A stretch of DNA of 64,000 nucleotides from Silene conica (lineage: Eukaryota > Streptophyta > Magnoliopsida > Caryophyllales > Caryophyllaceae): NCBI GenBank assembly GCA_029255685.2, contig CM055315.2, forward strand, positions 27,161,501 through 27,225,500. Direction: 5' to 3'. Below, one piece after another: positions 24,359-35,748 of this stretch. Each line of letters opens with the position of its first letter. Position 1 is the stretch's first letter. Both the position numbers and the translations under genes were made by a program. The notes beneath the pieces are model-generated. The model saw only the letters and a list, made by a program, of their open reading frames with translations, was not told the origin of the DNA and searched no databases.

Positions 24359-24800
24359 TTAATCTGTTTTATTATTAAGACGGATAAGTGACTCAGGTAG
24401 AAAGAATAGTTGTTTGATGAGGTAGAATAGTTGTTTGATGAGGTAGTGGAAGTTAGTTGTGTGTAAGATCCGTATATCCGACAAATTAAATGCAATTTAT
24501 TTAAGAGTTACCTAAAGTTCCATTTCACCGCACTATCTTCCACCACGTAGTCACGTCTTTGCACACATTTTGAATTCCCTCTCGTCCAATTGCAAACTTG
24601 ATCACATTTTCATGGTACCTCCTTCCCTCCATAAATGAAGAAATAATAATAATATATTCCGTAGAATTAGCTAATTTTGAAATTATTTTCATAATCAACT
24701 TTAGTAGTATCCAAAAGACGGCCTGTACAAATAGGTTAGATTTTTTCGAACTTAATTTTAACTTACTTTAGTTTAAAACGGTTTTATTTAATTTAATTTA
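24359..24800. other. Spacer, nothing recognised
   Basis: AT-rich sequence with a short duplicated 'aggtagaatagttgtttgat' near 24.41-24.44 kb. No gene was identified. Confidence 0.4.
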
Positions 24801-24813
24801 AATTTGTCCAGGC

Positions 24814-25021
24814 CTTTTTTTAATGATCCGGGGTTGAATCCCCTGAACCCATGTATTCCCTCACCACCACATAAATCAGGTAAGTCACCCCTTCTGGGGC
24901 TGTAGTAGCCAAGTGCTCATCGCTCCAACTGGTAATCGAATTTGGGACCCCTCAACTCTTACATTTTAGCAAGACTCAAGGTCTAACACATCTAACACTT
25001 GACCAATATCACTTGGTTATC
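24814..25021 (-). mobile_element. Second tRNA-derived SINE with clear target duplication
   Basis: The minus-strand head contains an A-box-like segment (TATTGGTCAAGTG), then a B-box-like CCCAAATTCGATTACC. The tail ends in seven A (T run at 24814-24820 on the plus strand). The flanks ATTTGTCCAGGC (24802-24813) and ATTTGTCCGGC (25022-25032) form a target-site duplication differing by one base, which fixes the boundaries well. It belongs to a different family from the SINE at 22951. Confidence 0.7.
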
Positions 25022-25358
25022 ATTTGTCCGGCTTTTAGTTCAGTTCAACTTATCATTTTACAAATTAACTGTTAGTTCAACCTTATCCAATTCATCTCAA
25101 CTCCATTTAATTTGGTTGAGTTTAATTTAATTCAGTTTTTATCCCACAAAAAATAAATAAGAATTGTATAATAGTAAAATGACATATCTCTCCTTGAAAC
25201 AAAGGGAATGAGAATTTGTTGTTGTAATGTTTTGAGGAATGTTAGGTAAATATTAAGGAGTGGTATTGGAGGAGTGGAGGACTACAATTAATTAATTAGC
25301 ATAGAAAATAGAATAGAATTGAAGGAGTATATATTAGGTTTTGTCCTTGCACACATAA

Positions 25359-25654
25359 GGGTTGTTTGGTTGCCTCTCAAAATCATGGGAATTCGAAAAT
25401 CCTGGAAAGTTGCTAAATGGAGTTTTGTTTGGTTGCCTAATTCATGGGAAGTGCAACTTCATGTGTAAACTGCAATTCCTACATAATGTAGGAACTCACT
25501 TACCTAGGCCCCCCTAGGTAAGTGGAAATTCCCACATGAATTGAACTTCCCGCATTCAACCAAACAACATTTAAACAATTCACGTGATTTTCTAGTTCAT
25601 ATGAATTTGATCTTCCCGAAAATTTTATATTCCCATGGCGAACCAAACGACTCC
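25359..25654. mobile_element. Tourist-type MITE, copy 2
   Basis: Ends GGGTTGTTTGGTTGCC and GGCGAACCAAACGACTCC form an imperfect inverted repeat, flanked by TAA on the left and TTA on the right. At 296 bp it is non-coding. It is related to the elements at 11053, 26897 and 27232 through words such as CATGGGAA and GGCAACCAAAC. Confidence 0.7.
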
Positions 25655-26896
25655 TTAAATTACAAAATGGTTAATCTTAAAATATAATTTCGCATTTTAT
25701 TAATATTATATTTACGAACATTTAATTTAATATTGTATAAAACAATTCCATTACAAATATTTTATATAAGGGTGACTTCAAAAAGTTTGTCTTATACTAG
25801 GGATATTTTCCTTCTTTGATACTCTCTGCATTTTTTTCAATTCAATACATTTGCTTTTTGTACACTATTCACAAGCGAACATTTAATTTCAATTTGCTCT
25901 TAATACATAAGAAAAAATATATTCATGTGAGGTCTTGTTTAATTCGTTTTTACGAGTAACTTTTATAATTTTTACAAATCCGTATCTAAAGATATTAAGC
26001 ACGTAAGACGTGCGTTGGCAAACGTGAAAAAACAAATGTATTGAATGGAAAAAATTGAGTGAGTAACATGTATTTTTGACATTAACATTTGGCTCTCATT
26101 TTAATAAAGAAAAATTAGATGAAATTGTCATTCCTTCGAGTTTTTTAGTTTTTTTACCATTTTTACGTTACATAATCGATTTAATTTAATATTTTGCACT
26201 TAAAAACATTAATATCTCCAAAGAAGTTATTTTTCGTCACAAATTTAGGACGGATTAAATAAAATCTATATGGATAGATAAGATGAACTATTTGTAATTC
26301 TCTAGACACTTTTATTTCTGTCTTATTTACTCAAGTGAGTGATACTTACCGTCACAAGTTTATTACAGATTTATCCGACACAAATATCGGTGATATGAGA
26401 TAGTTATTGACTTACGGCAAGAGAGTAGTCCGTACATGGTGTGAGAAAGTGAGATATGGGAAGAAGGAGGTGGTCGCATTGAATAGCGAAAGGGCAAGTA
26501 GGAAGTGGCATTAATTACTAATTAGTGAGATATGAAGTACGTGATAAGAACATCCTTTCATGAACGTTGCATGTCTCAATGTCGGGTTTTATTTTAATAT
26601 ACCCAGATTGCCCACTCTATATTTCAATTTTTTACAACTCCAAGTTCTTAGACATGATTATGACTTTTACATTCTATTTCAAACTCCACTCCTTCCAAAT
26701 TCCAATGCCCGTTTAAAGATCTAATAATCATCCTTTTGTTGTCAATAAGCTCTTGATATTTTGTGGGAATTATGATATTAGTGTGTTGATTATTTATTTA
26801 TCTTTGATATTAATATAAAGGTTAAAAAAAAAACTCAATTTTAATATTAATATAAAGGTTAGTGAAAAGATACCATTGATGTTAATATAGAGGTTA
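25655..26896. other. AT-rich sequence, no gene recognised
   Basis: Three short copies of 'ttaatatAaAGGTTA'-like words lie near 26812, 26848 and 26882. There is otherwise no structure I can support. Confidence 0.4.
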
Positions 26897-27215
26897 GAGG
26901 ATGTTTGGTTGCCCTTGGAAAAACATGGGAAGTAAAAATTTTCATGAATTGTAAATAAGAGAGTTGTTTGGTTGCCCTCTTTTTGTAAAAAGGGAGGAAG
27001 TGTCACTTTTTATGGAAGTAACTTCCTGAATAAATGGGAGAAGTTGTTTACCGAAACCCCCTTGGTGTGTTAAAGTTCCTATGAGAGTGAATTCTCACAT
27101 TGACAACCAAATAATTTTAGCCAATTCCAATGAATTAGACAAGAGAGCTTATTTTCCATGAATTTGTATTTCATGGGATCGGAGGCTGTAATTCCCGTAT
27201 CAACCAATCGACCCC
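26897..27215. mobile_element. Tourist-type MITE, copy 3, with TTA duplication
   Basis: The left end GAGGATGTTTGGTTGCCC and right end CAACCAATCGACCCC are imperfect inverses. TTA is present on both sides (26894-26896 and 27216-27218). 319 bp, non-coding. Confidence 0.65.
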
Positions 27216-27231
27216 TTAGTAAAAAGAAACT

Positions 27232-27534
27232 CCTTTTGTTTGATTGCTCGTTGCCCTCTTAAATCATGAGAAGTAGAATTCTCAATAAATTGATAAATTG
27301 TGATGTTGTCTGGCTCCCCATTTCATTGGAATTAAAACTTCCCAAAATTTTAATTCCTCCATTATGGAGAAAGTCACTCGCCAAGTCTTTGGTAAATGCA
27401 TCTTCCCACATGAACTCATTTCCTCCATAACAATCAAACAACTTTTTTGCAATTTACATTTTACATGAATTATAAATTCACATGAATTTGAGTTCTTAGG
27501 AACTTCATCTTCCCATGGTGAACCAAACAACCTC
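27232..27534. mobile_element. Tourist-type MITE, copy 4 (eroded left end)
   Basis: The right end GGTGAACCAAACAACCTC is followed by TTA. The left end (TTGTTTGATTGCTCGTTGCCC-like) is diverged. The interior shares CATGGGA/CATGAATT words with the neighbouring copy. A 40-bp scrap of a fifth copy ('gaaccaaacgaccccttag') lies at about 27541-27580. Confidence 0.55.
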
Positions 27535-27580
27535 TTAGGGGGTGTTTAACAATATTTTGAACCAAACGACCCCTTAGTAT

Positions 27581-29678
27581 CATTTCTATACATTTAGATG
27601 TATCGTTTAACAATATGCGTTCCATCATTCGGGAAGACATTTTTGAGGTTGCTATTCCCCGTGTAATACCAAATAGATAATTTTCAAGGGAAATCCCCTC
27701 TTTCGCACCAAAAAAATACGGAGTATATGAATATTTAATGAGATAATTTATTTTAAAAGACTCTATATAGTGTGCATTTATTGCACGGGGTGTACAATAG
27801 TTTCAAATCAAGAGAATAAGACCAATACCAATGAAACATATCATGAAATAGTTATATAAATTATTTTATCATAACAAGTGATCGAATCAAGACGGAGTGT
27901 ATAATTAAATAACTCGCGAAATAGTCAATAAAATATTGCTCAAAAATCCAAACTCAAATGTTTCTATTATCATAAATTTCCATACTCTATATTAACTCTT
28001 TATACTATACTCTCTCTATTTCAATTATTTCTTTATCATTTTCATTTTTGAGTATCTCATCAGTAATTTGTTCACCTTTCTATATTAACATTATTAAGCA
28101 TGCTTCTAATGAATTATTTGATTGTCCAATTCAATATTGCACATGTGCCCTTCAATAACAGTACCTTCAAGGCTTCAAACGACCTCCCTCATTTCTTTAA
28201 TCTTTGTGCCATATCAAATGTAGACAAATGACCTAAACGAAAAGAGTACGGAATATCATGAAATTTGCTTTAACTTAATAATTTAAATCTGATGTAGCTC
28301 CGATCCATATTACTGTGTAACGTTTACCCAACACATGAACATCAATGTGTTACACGAGCTATGTAACGTAAAGTTAGGCACCCAACCATTGTAATCATAA
28401 TTATGAGGAAGAAGTAGCATAATTGCATGCATGAATGCATGATAAGTAATTCCTTACTGTAAGATCATTTAACATCCTATTTTATTATATGATGTTTTAT
28501 TTAATTTGTATTCTCTTTTAAAATTATATTTGATGAATAATTTATATTTTTTATACATAATTTGGTATATTTGTTATCTCATAACCGATTCCTTTTTTTT
28601 TTTGTTTTTTAGGTCAAAATTAAAAGACAATAATTAGTCGGGACAAAGAGAATAACACGTGGACACAATTTGTTGTGCAATTACTAAGGTGGGTGTTACA
28701 ATGCAACTAAGAGGCGCCCATCAAATTACTATCGACCAAAATTTAACGTACGATGATGGCAAAGTTATTATTTAGGGGGGCTAGCTACTTTTAACTAATT
28801 ACGTGGCTATGTTGCTTGCCTTACCAAACAATCAATGTAAACATTTACTTTTAGGGTTAGCATAGCGTACATTTACTCGCATTATAACAATAGAGAGGAA
28901 AAGAGATTCTTATTCAGGACTTAATGTTCACAATACCACCGTCTTAATTATTAGACTAGAACATTTTCAATCTTAAACAATATGTTTCTGTAGATACTAT
29001 AGGGTTTGCCATTCGATTTCGATAGAAGTTCATAGACAAATCGAATCTCAAATGGAAATTGAACGTATTAGATTCTAACAGCATGGTCAGTGAGCAAGGT
29101 CGGCCCTATGAGTTGTTTGTTTAGTCAAATGACAAGAGTCCAAATCTAGAAGGGGCTCATTAAGGTGAAACGTGGCTTTTATCAAATAAAATTTATTACA
29201 TGTAATTTAAAAAAATGGAATTAGTTTATTGGTTATGCACCTAATTAATTAATAGAAAGTATTTACTTCCATTCTTCATACTACAATTTCTAAATTTTTA
29301 TTTTGTAATTAATATAGTCCCATCCATTTAATCATTTACTTATATTTTAGTCGGTTAATTTGGAGAGCTTCGTTGGGTATCAACAAACTAAGCAACATGT
29401 TGGTAGAGTACGGTAGAAATGGACATGCACATCATCTAACATCAACAAGACTCATATAGAATGGACGACCCATAAGATCACAAGGCCATAACTGCATAAG
29501 CCCTTATTAAAGAGATTTCATAGAGTACCAAGTCGAAGCCCATAACCAATAAAACGTCGTGTTTATGGACGACACAAGAACTATTAAAACCCGAATTATT
29601 TTGTTCATCTAAAAACGTAATTTATTCATCTAAAAACATAATTTATTTTGCAGTACATCTAAATTTCTAACAATACAA
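27581..29678. other. Gene-free AT-rich sequence
   Basis: No gene, repeat end or RNA gene was recognised. A weak Helitron-like hairpin (GTGCATTTATTGCAC) near 27772-27786 is followed by AATAG instead of CTAG, so it is not called. Confidence 0.45.
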
Positions 29679-29801
29679 CTGTTGGAGGTAACCCAAGACA
29701 TTAAGTTAATAATTATGTTAAAAAATGATGACGATGAGAGAGAAAGAAGAGAGAAGAAATATCTGAAAAAGCTCTGAATTCTAACCTAGTTTTCAACAAA
29801 A

Positions 29802-31052
29802 ATGACGGCGTCTAAAAGCAATCACAATAATAATCAAAATCGTTTCTCTCCTCTATCATCTACTATACATAATAATATTCAAGCTAGTAAAGCGGCTGTA
29901 GTAAGATCTAATGATGGGGTTCCTGTCCTGGTACCATCGTCTACTGATACTGGTAAAACTCGTTCAATGGGAGAAATACAAGGCATCCCTACTCTGAATC
30001 TTCAGGAGGAGGGTGATGGCCATGGATGGAGTCTACGACAAGGAGGGAAGGACATTCCGGTGTTGGAAACAATACTTGAAGATGAGGTGCCCACTGGAAT
30101 GCTTCAGTTCTCAGCAGAGGATGTTGAACAAGAGGTAGTTTTCTGGTCTAACTCTGTTGTGTGCTATGTGTTAGGTGCTAATCCACCATGGGATGTTATG
30201 GAAGATTATATTCATGGTGAATGGGGACACTTTGGGGTTGATAGAGTTTCATTTCTTGACAATGGGGTGTATCTCGTTCACTTTGAAACTTTAGGAGGAA
30301 GGGAAGACTTATTACTATCAGGGTATTACATGTTTGAAAATAAGCCTATTAGTGTGAAGCCTTGGATTGTGGATATGGATTTGGTTAAGAGTCCTGTAGA
30401 TGTTGTGCCTGTATGGATTCGTTTGTATGGCATTCCATTAAAGTGTTGGGGTAAGTGTTTGGCTCAGATTGCTGGACTAGTGGGTACTATGATTAAAATG
30501 GATGTTAATACTCAGGAAAAAGTAAGATTGAATTATGCTCGAGTAATGGTGGAGTTGAAAATGGATCAGGATCTTCTGAGACAGATTAAGTTCCTTGATG
30601 AAAAAGGAGTGGTGACAACAGTTAGAGTGGAGTATGAGTGGAAGCCAGTGTCATGCTCTCATTGTAACGGTTTGGGGCATCTAATGGAGAACTGTAGGAA
30701 GAGGGTAAAACCTGGTCTAAAGAAGGGACTGACTGATGTGCCTAGGCCAGTTTTCCAGAATGATAAAAAGAAGGAATGGATGCCTGTTCAGAAAGTGCCA
30801 GAGAAGGAGGTTGTGGTTACTCCCCCTAATCTGACTCTACCACGTTTGTCTCCATTGAGAGGTAGTGTTAATCATGCTACACCAGCTAAGCAAGCTATGA
30901 GGATGAATAGACAGGAAGGAATGGTTGGGGTTAGGCTGTCTGGGAAGTTTAGCAAGTACACATTTATGGATGCAGTGACTAACTTTGCTACTACTTCAGA
31001 TGGTGGAATAGAGAATGGGAAGGACCCTCCAAATATAGGTGATAATGCATAG
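29802..31052 (+). CDS. LINE ORF1 protein (DUF4283 and CCHC zinc knuckle)
   Basis: This 416-residue open frame has no internal stops. Residues about 100-185 match the DUF4283 pattern of plant LINE ORF1 proteins. Residues about 284-297 are a CCHC knuckle (C-x2-C-x4-H-x4-C, CSHCNGLGHLMENC). The tail is basic and proline-rich. The protein is expected to bind LINE RNA in a ribonucleoprotein. The start is the first ATG after the leader (AAAATGACGG). The end overlaps the ORF2 start at 31045 by 8 nt. Intact here, though the partner ORF2 is not. Confidence 0.8.
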   Translation: MTASKSNHNNNQNRFSPLSSTIHNNIQASKAAVVRSNDGVPVLVPSSTDTGKTRSMGEIQGIPTLNLQEEGDGHGWSLRQGGKDIPVLETILEDEVPTGMLQFSAEDVEQEVVFWSNSVVCYVLGANPPWDVMEDYIHGEWGHFGVDRVSFLDNGVYLVHFETLGGREDLLLSGYYMFENKPISVKPWIVDMDLVKSPVDVVPVWIRLYGIPLKCWGKCLAQIAGLVGTMIKMDVNTQEKVRLNYARVMVELKMDQDLLRQIKFLDEKGVVTTVRVEYEWKPVSCSHCNGLGHLMENCRKRVKPGLKKGLTDVPRPVFQNDKKKEWMPVQKVPEKEVVVTPPNLTLPRLSPLRGSVNHATPAKQAMRMNRQEGMVGVRLSGKFSKYTFMDAVTNFATTSDGGIENGKDPPNIGDNA

Positions 31053-34000
31053 CATAGGATTTTGGAATGTTCGGGGTCTAAATGACCTGAATAAGCAAAG
31101 ATCAGTGACATGGTTTTTGCAGGCTAATAATATAGGTCTTTTTGGGTTACTAGAAACTAAAATAAAAGCTAGGAATCTGTTAAAAAAGAATACTACCTTC
31201 TGTGATGGGTGGTGTATATCTACCAACAGTAGTTATCATTCAGGAGGGAGAGTTTGGGTGTTATGGCATCCTAATAAATTTGAGATTGACTTCTTGGAAT
31301 ATCATGAACAGTTTATTCATATGAGAGTGATGTCTAAAACTGATGGGAAATTCTTTCTGGTTACCATGATTTATGCTTTTAATGGAGTTACAGAGAGATT
31401 AGATTTATGGGGGAGGCTGAAGAGTATTGCTGATCAGTGTGATATGCCTTGGCTTTGGCTAGGTGATTTAAATACTGTACTGTCCCCAATTGAGAGGTTA
31501 GGGGGTAATTCTACTGATGCTGAAATGGAACACTTTCAGGATTGTGTGTCCATATGTGGAATGGAGGATATTGCAGCAGATGGGGCATTATTTACTTGGT
31601 CTAATAAGCATCAGTGTGGAGATAGAGTATATAGCAGACTTGATAGGGCTATGGGAAATCATCTTTGGTTTGCAGATTATAAGGATAGCATGGCTCATTT
31701 CCACCCTGAAGGGGTCTTTGATCACTGTCCCTGTACAATTATGGATAGGAAGAGTGATATGACTGGCAGGAAGAGTTTCAAGTATTTCAATATGTGGGGT
31801 AGAGCAGAAAATTTCCAGGATGTTATCAGAAATAGTTGGGGAAATGGATATAGGGGTACAAAAATGTTTAATGTTGTTAAGAAATTAAAAGCCCTGAAAC
31901 CAGTTTTAAAGAGCTTGAATAAAGAGAGGTTTTCTGATATTGAGAACAACACTAATATGGTGAGTACATTGCTGGAGCAGCTTCAGAGAAGAATTGTTGA
32001 GGAGCCAGGTAATCATGAGCTAATCCAGCAAGAATGGGATACAAATCAGGAACTAAAGGAACTAATTGTGGCCAGAGATAGTTTTTTAATGCAGAAAGCA
32101 AAAATTCAATGGTCACTTGAGGGGGATCTTAACACTTCTTATTTCCATCATGCCATCAAAAAAAGATCTATGATTAATAAAGTGTTTTATGTGGAAGATA
32201 GACATGGGAGGAAATGTGTTGATGGTGATCAGATTCAGGCAGCATTTCTGGATTATTATGAGTTCTTATTGGGGGCTAGATCAGTAACAACAGGTTTTTC
32301 TGAACATGTTGTGAAAAGAGGTGTATGCTGTAATGATTCTCATTGGAGTATTTTAAATGCTCCAGTGACTACTGATGAGATTAAAGCTAGTATTTTCAGT
32401 ATACCCAAGGATAAATCTCCAGGTCCTGATGGGTATACAAGCCAGTTCTATAGGGATGTTGGGAGATTGTGGGGGTTGAGGTGTGTGATGCTATCAGGAA
32501 CTTCTTTGATTCTGGTCAGTTGTTGACTCAGGTTAATGCAACTGTCATCACTTTAATTCCAAAGATGGATAGACCAACAAGTGTTCACCATTTTAGACCT
32601 ATCTCTTGTTGCAATGTGTTATATAAGGCAATTTCTAAGATTCTATGTAACAGATTAGCAAAGGTGTTGCCTGATGTTATCAATAAATGCCAAGGTGCTT
32701 TTGTGAAAGGAAGGAGCATATTGGAGAACATTCTAATCTGTCAAGATTTGATTAGGATGTACAGTAGAAGTCACAGCTCACCTAGGTGTATGTTTAAGTT
32801 GGATTTGCAGAAGGCTTACGATTCTATTGAATGGGTGTTTGTTGAGCAGATGCTTAATGCATTGAATTTCCCACCAAGATTCACTCATCTAATAATGCAA
32901 TGCATATCTACTACCTCTTATTCTATCAACTTGAATGGTATTCAGTTTGGGTTTTTTACTGGGAGAAGAGGGTTGAGGCAAGGGGACCCCATATCACCCT
33001 TGCTGTTCTGCATCTGTATGGAATATTTGTCAAGGACTTTGGAATATGCTGTTCAAAAATGGTACTTTAGGTTTCATCCTTTGTGCAAAAGCTTGAAGTT
33101 AACCCATCTGTTATTTGCAGATGATGTGCTCATGTTCTGTAAGGGGGATACTAAGTCTATTATGCTGTTGTTGAGGGCTCTGGCTACCTTTTCTGCAACA
33201 TCAGGACTAAAGGTGAATGCATCAAAATCTGAAGTAGTCTTTAATGGAGTTGCAGTAGCAGTCAAGAAGGATATTATTGATGTTTCTGGTTATAAGGAGG
33301 GTACTCTACCTTTTAAGTATTTGGGTGTGCCAATACAGCCTGGAAGATTGAAAAGGGCAGATTGTCACATTCTGATTGAGAAGATAGTTGCTAGAATTCG
33401 TAGTATTGGAGCTAAGAAGTTGAGTTATGCTGGCAGTATTGTGTTGATAAACTCTGTACTTAATACTTTACATAACTACTGGGCCTCTATTTTCCTCATA
33501 CCTAAAGGTGTGATCAATAGAATAGTGGCTATATGTAGGAATTTCTTCTGGAGTGGTGGAGTGGAATATGTTAGAGTTCCTTTGGTGTCATGGGAGAGTA
33601 TTTGTTGCAGGAAGAAAGATGGTGGTCTGGGAATAGTGGAAGCTTGTGTGTGGAATAAGGCAAGTGTGGCTAAGCTAGTTCATTGGTTACATATCAAGGT
33701 AGATAGATTATGGGTACTTTGGATTGATCATATTTATTTGAAAGGTACCAGTTGGGCTGATTATAATCCTCCATCTGATGTTAATTGGAATTGGAGGAAT
33801 GTTTGCAAAGTACGAGATTTGGTGAGTGCAGGTTATCATGGGGATCAATGGGTTGATGGTAGGTTTACCATCAAGAGTGTTTATAGGTGGTTGCAGGGTA
33901 CACACACCCCTGTTCAGTGGCATTAGGAAGTATGGGAGAATTGGGTCATTCCTAAGCATGCTATCATAGGCTGGATGATTGAAAGAGAAGCCCTTAACAC

Positions 34001-34391
34001 AAGGAGTAAACTGCAGAAATATGGTGTTGCTGATAGTGATAAATGCGTTTTATGTGAAGCAGATGAGGAGACTCATAGTCATCTGTTTGAGAAATGTTTA
34101 TACAGTTTACAGGTTATCTCTGGAGTTGATTTGTTATTCTAGTTAACTACTCAGCCTGGTCATAGTTATCAGACCAGGGTGAAAAGGAAGGCAAGGAGGG
34201 TTCTGAGGATGGCTATTCGTTATCACATTTGGCAAGAAAGGAACTCTTGTTGGCATGATAAGGTCTTGCGTAGACCTCAAGTAGTTATAAAAAATATTCA
34301 CACTCAAGTTATATGTAGAATTAAAAACATGTTGAAGGATACTGATAGTCGAGTAGAAGAGCAATGGTGTAGGGATGTCCTTAATCTCTAG
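31045..34391 (+). pseudogene. LINE ORF2: endonuclease, reverse transcriptase, zinc-binding tail (disrupted)
   Basis: An ATG at 31045 starts an endonuclease domain (residues about 1-230) with NVRGLN, the metal-site region around GDLNTVL, and the DHCP motif. The reverse transcriptase begins near residue 456 (SPGPDGYTSQF). A net one-base deletion near 32460 shifts the frame. In the new frame the conserved blocks LDLQKAYDSIEW, GLRQGDPISPLLF and the catalytic FADD (about 33115) are present. A zf-RVT-like region follows (C-x2-C near 34055, then H and C). In-frame stops at 33924-33926 and about 34141 precede the natural end near 34391. At least three lesions make it inactive. Confidence 0.85.
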
Positions 34392-34447
34392 GTTGTACAA
34401 AGTTTTATTCTGATTAATGGAAAGCTTACATTTAACCAAAAAAAACT

Positions 34448-35734
34448 GTTGGAAGTAGTGTTCCCGACAATAATACATTTACATATTTAAATCTCATTTA
34501 AATGAAACACAATTTAGAAAGTTACTCTTTTAAAGTCGACTTATCAACATTTATCGATAATGATTAACTGTCTAGAGTTTGACATTGTCGTCATATGATG
34601 GTGGTGATCAGTTGATCCCTTAAGGTTAGATGTTTAGGGAATTTTGTCTCAATAGAATATTTAATTGATCGTATATGGATACGGATTAATTAATAACTAG
34701 AAATTTGGAAATGATTTACGTGACGTGTATTATTATAATGGGATTATAATAATAATTGTCAAAGTAATAAAATTTGTTTTATTACTCGGTTTTGATTAAT
34801 TGTTTAAAGAAACAATTATATCGGGAATGAACACGGTCAATCATAAAATTACAAATAGTTGTAATTGAAATTATGATATTACATTTTATAATATAGTAAT
34901 TAAGAATTAGTGGTGGAATTATTTAAATGTTATAAATTTGTAAATTATGAATTTTAAGGAGTTAAAATTGCATAATTAACAAATTGGTTCATGTGTTATG
35001 AGACATGTGTGACAGCATGTTACAAATTCACACAATTGACAAAGATGAAATGGAGTCCATTTGATCCTCATTTAAACCGTGTATTTGTATGTATGTAAGG
35101 AGGTTGTGTGTTGTTTTAAACCTATTATGACAAAGCTTACAAAGTCTAGTCATTATGTAAGACATAGGTGTAAGACATATTGTATGCTTTAAGCATAAAA
35201 TAGCGACCATGAATTGGCTCTATGGGGGCACTATGGCCGGCCATATGCATGAGCAAAGGAGCTCATTTTGCTCCTTATATTCAACACACAACACATTTGC
35301 AAAACTAGTTGATGCTTTCTCATTTTTCATACATCATTCATCCCTTACTTCTTATTCTCTCTAGCAAAATGGTTTTCTAGAGAAATAAAATCATTTCAAT
35401 ACCAATAATATTATTATAATATTATTGACTATCTCGAGTATACTAATTTCAATTTTCTAGTAACAAAATTGATTTTGGTTTTGAGATTTGGTCCTTGATA
35501 AGAGCTTTTGGAGACGGTTTCATAATAGACCGTTGGTAAGGGTAAACGGTTCATGCAAGACTCGATTAATAGGTGATTAATTGAGTATAAACCTTCTAAA
35601 GCAATGTAAGTTCATTTCTTTATCTTATGTAATCATCATGCATGCATAAGATCTAGTTAATTTTTAATGACTAAACTTAAATAATTAAACTCATATGAGA
35701 TATGAGTTAATAATCTGAAATTTGATTTCTAACA
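34448..35734 (+). repeat. Ty1/copia-type 5' LTR
   Basis: Starts TGTTGGAAGTAG and ends TTTGATTTCTAACA, giving TGTT…AACA termini. It is followed two bases later by a primer-binding site. Length is about 1.29 kb. The first ~11 bp also occur at 29680-29690 because the LINE seems to have inserted just inside the LTR start and duplicated it. No 3' LTR is in the window, so the copia element extends beyond the large Athila insertion or was truncated. Confidence 0.65.
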
Positions 35735-35736
35735 AG

Positions 35737-35748
35737 TGGTATCAGAGC
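35737..35748 (+). promoter_or_regulatory. Primer-binding site (initiator Met tRNA type)
   Basis: TGGTATCAGAGC is the standard plant Ty1/copia minus-strand primer site complementary to the 3' end of initiator methionine tRNA. It lies two bases after the LTR end. Confidence 0.85.

Larger units (their letters stand above)
29691..34446 (+). mobile_element. L1-type LINE, near full length
   Basis: The element has a ~110-bp leader, ORF1, ORF2 overlapping it by 8 nt, a short 3' UTR and a short A-rich tail (34437-34446). Flanks CTGTTGGAGGTA (29679-29690) and CTGTTGGAAGTA (34447-34458) are a 12-bp target-site duplication with one mismatch, the product expected from target-primed reverse transcription. 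The ORF1/ORF2 layout (DUF4283 plus zinc knuckle, then endonuclease plus reverse transcriptase) is the plant L1 arrangement. ORF2 is interrupted, so this copy cannot move by itself. Confidence 0.85.

Noticed and set aside
27721..27800. Helitron-like 3' end: hairpin GTGCATTTATTGCAC followed by GGGGTGTACAATAG.
   Set aside because: Ends AATAG rather than CTRR, and no matching 5' TC end was found. Kept only as a note.
35340..35735. Considered a TATA-driven host promoter near 35.27 kb.
   Set aside because: The position within a bounded TGTT…AACA LTR followed by a primer-binding site explains it as an LTR.
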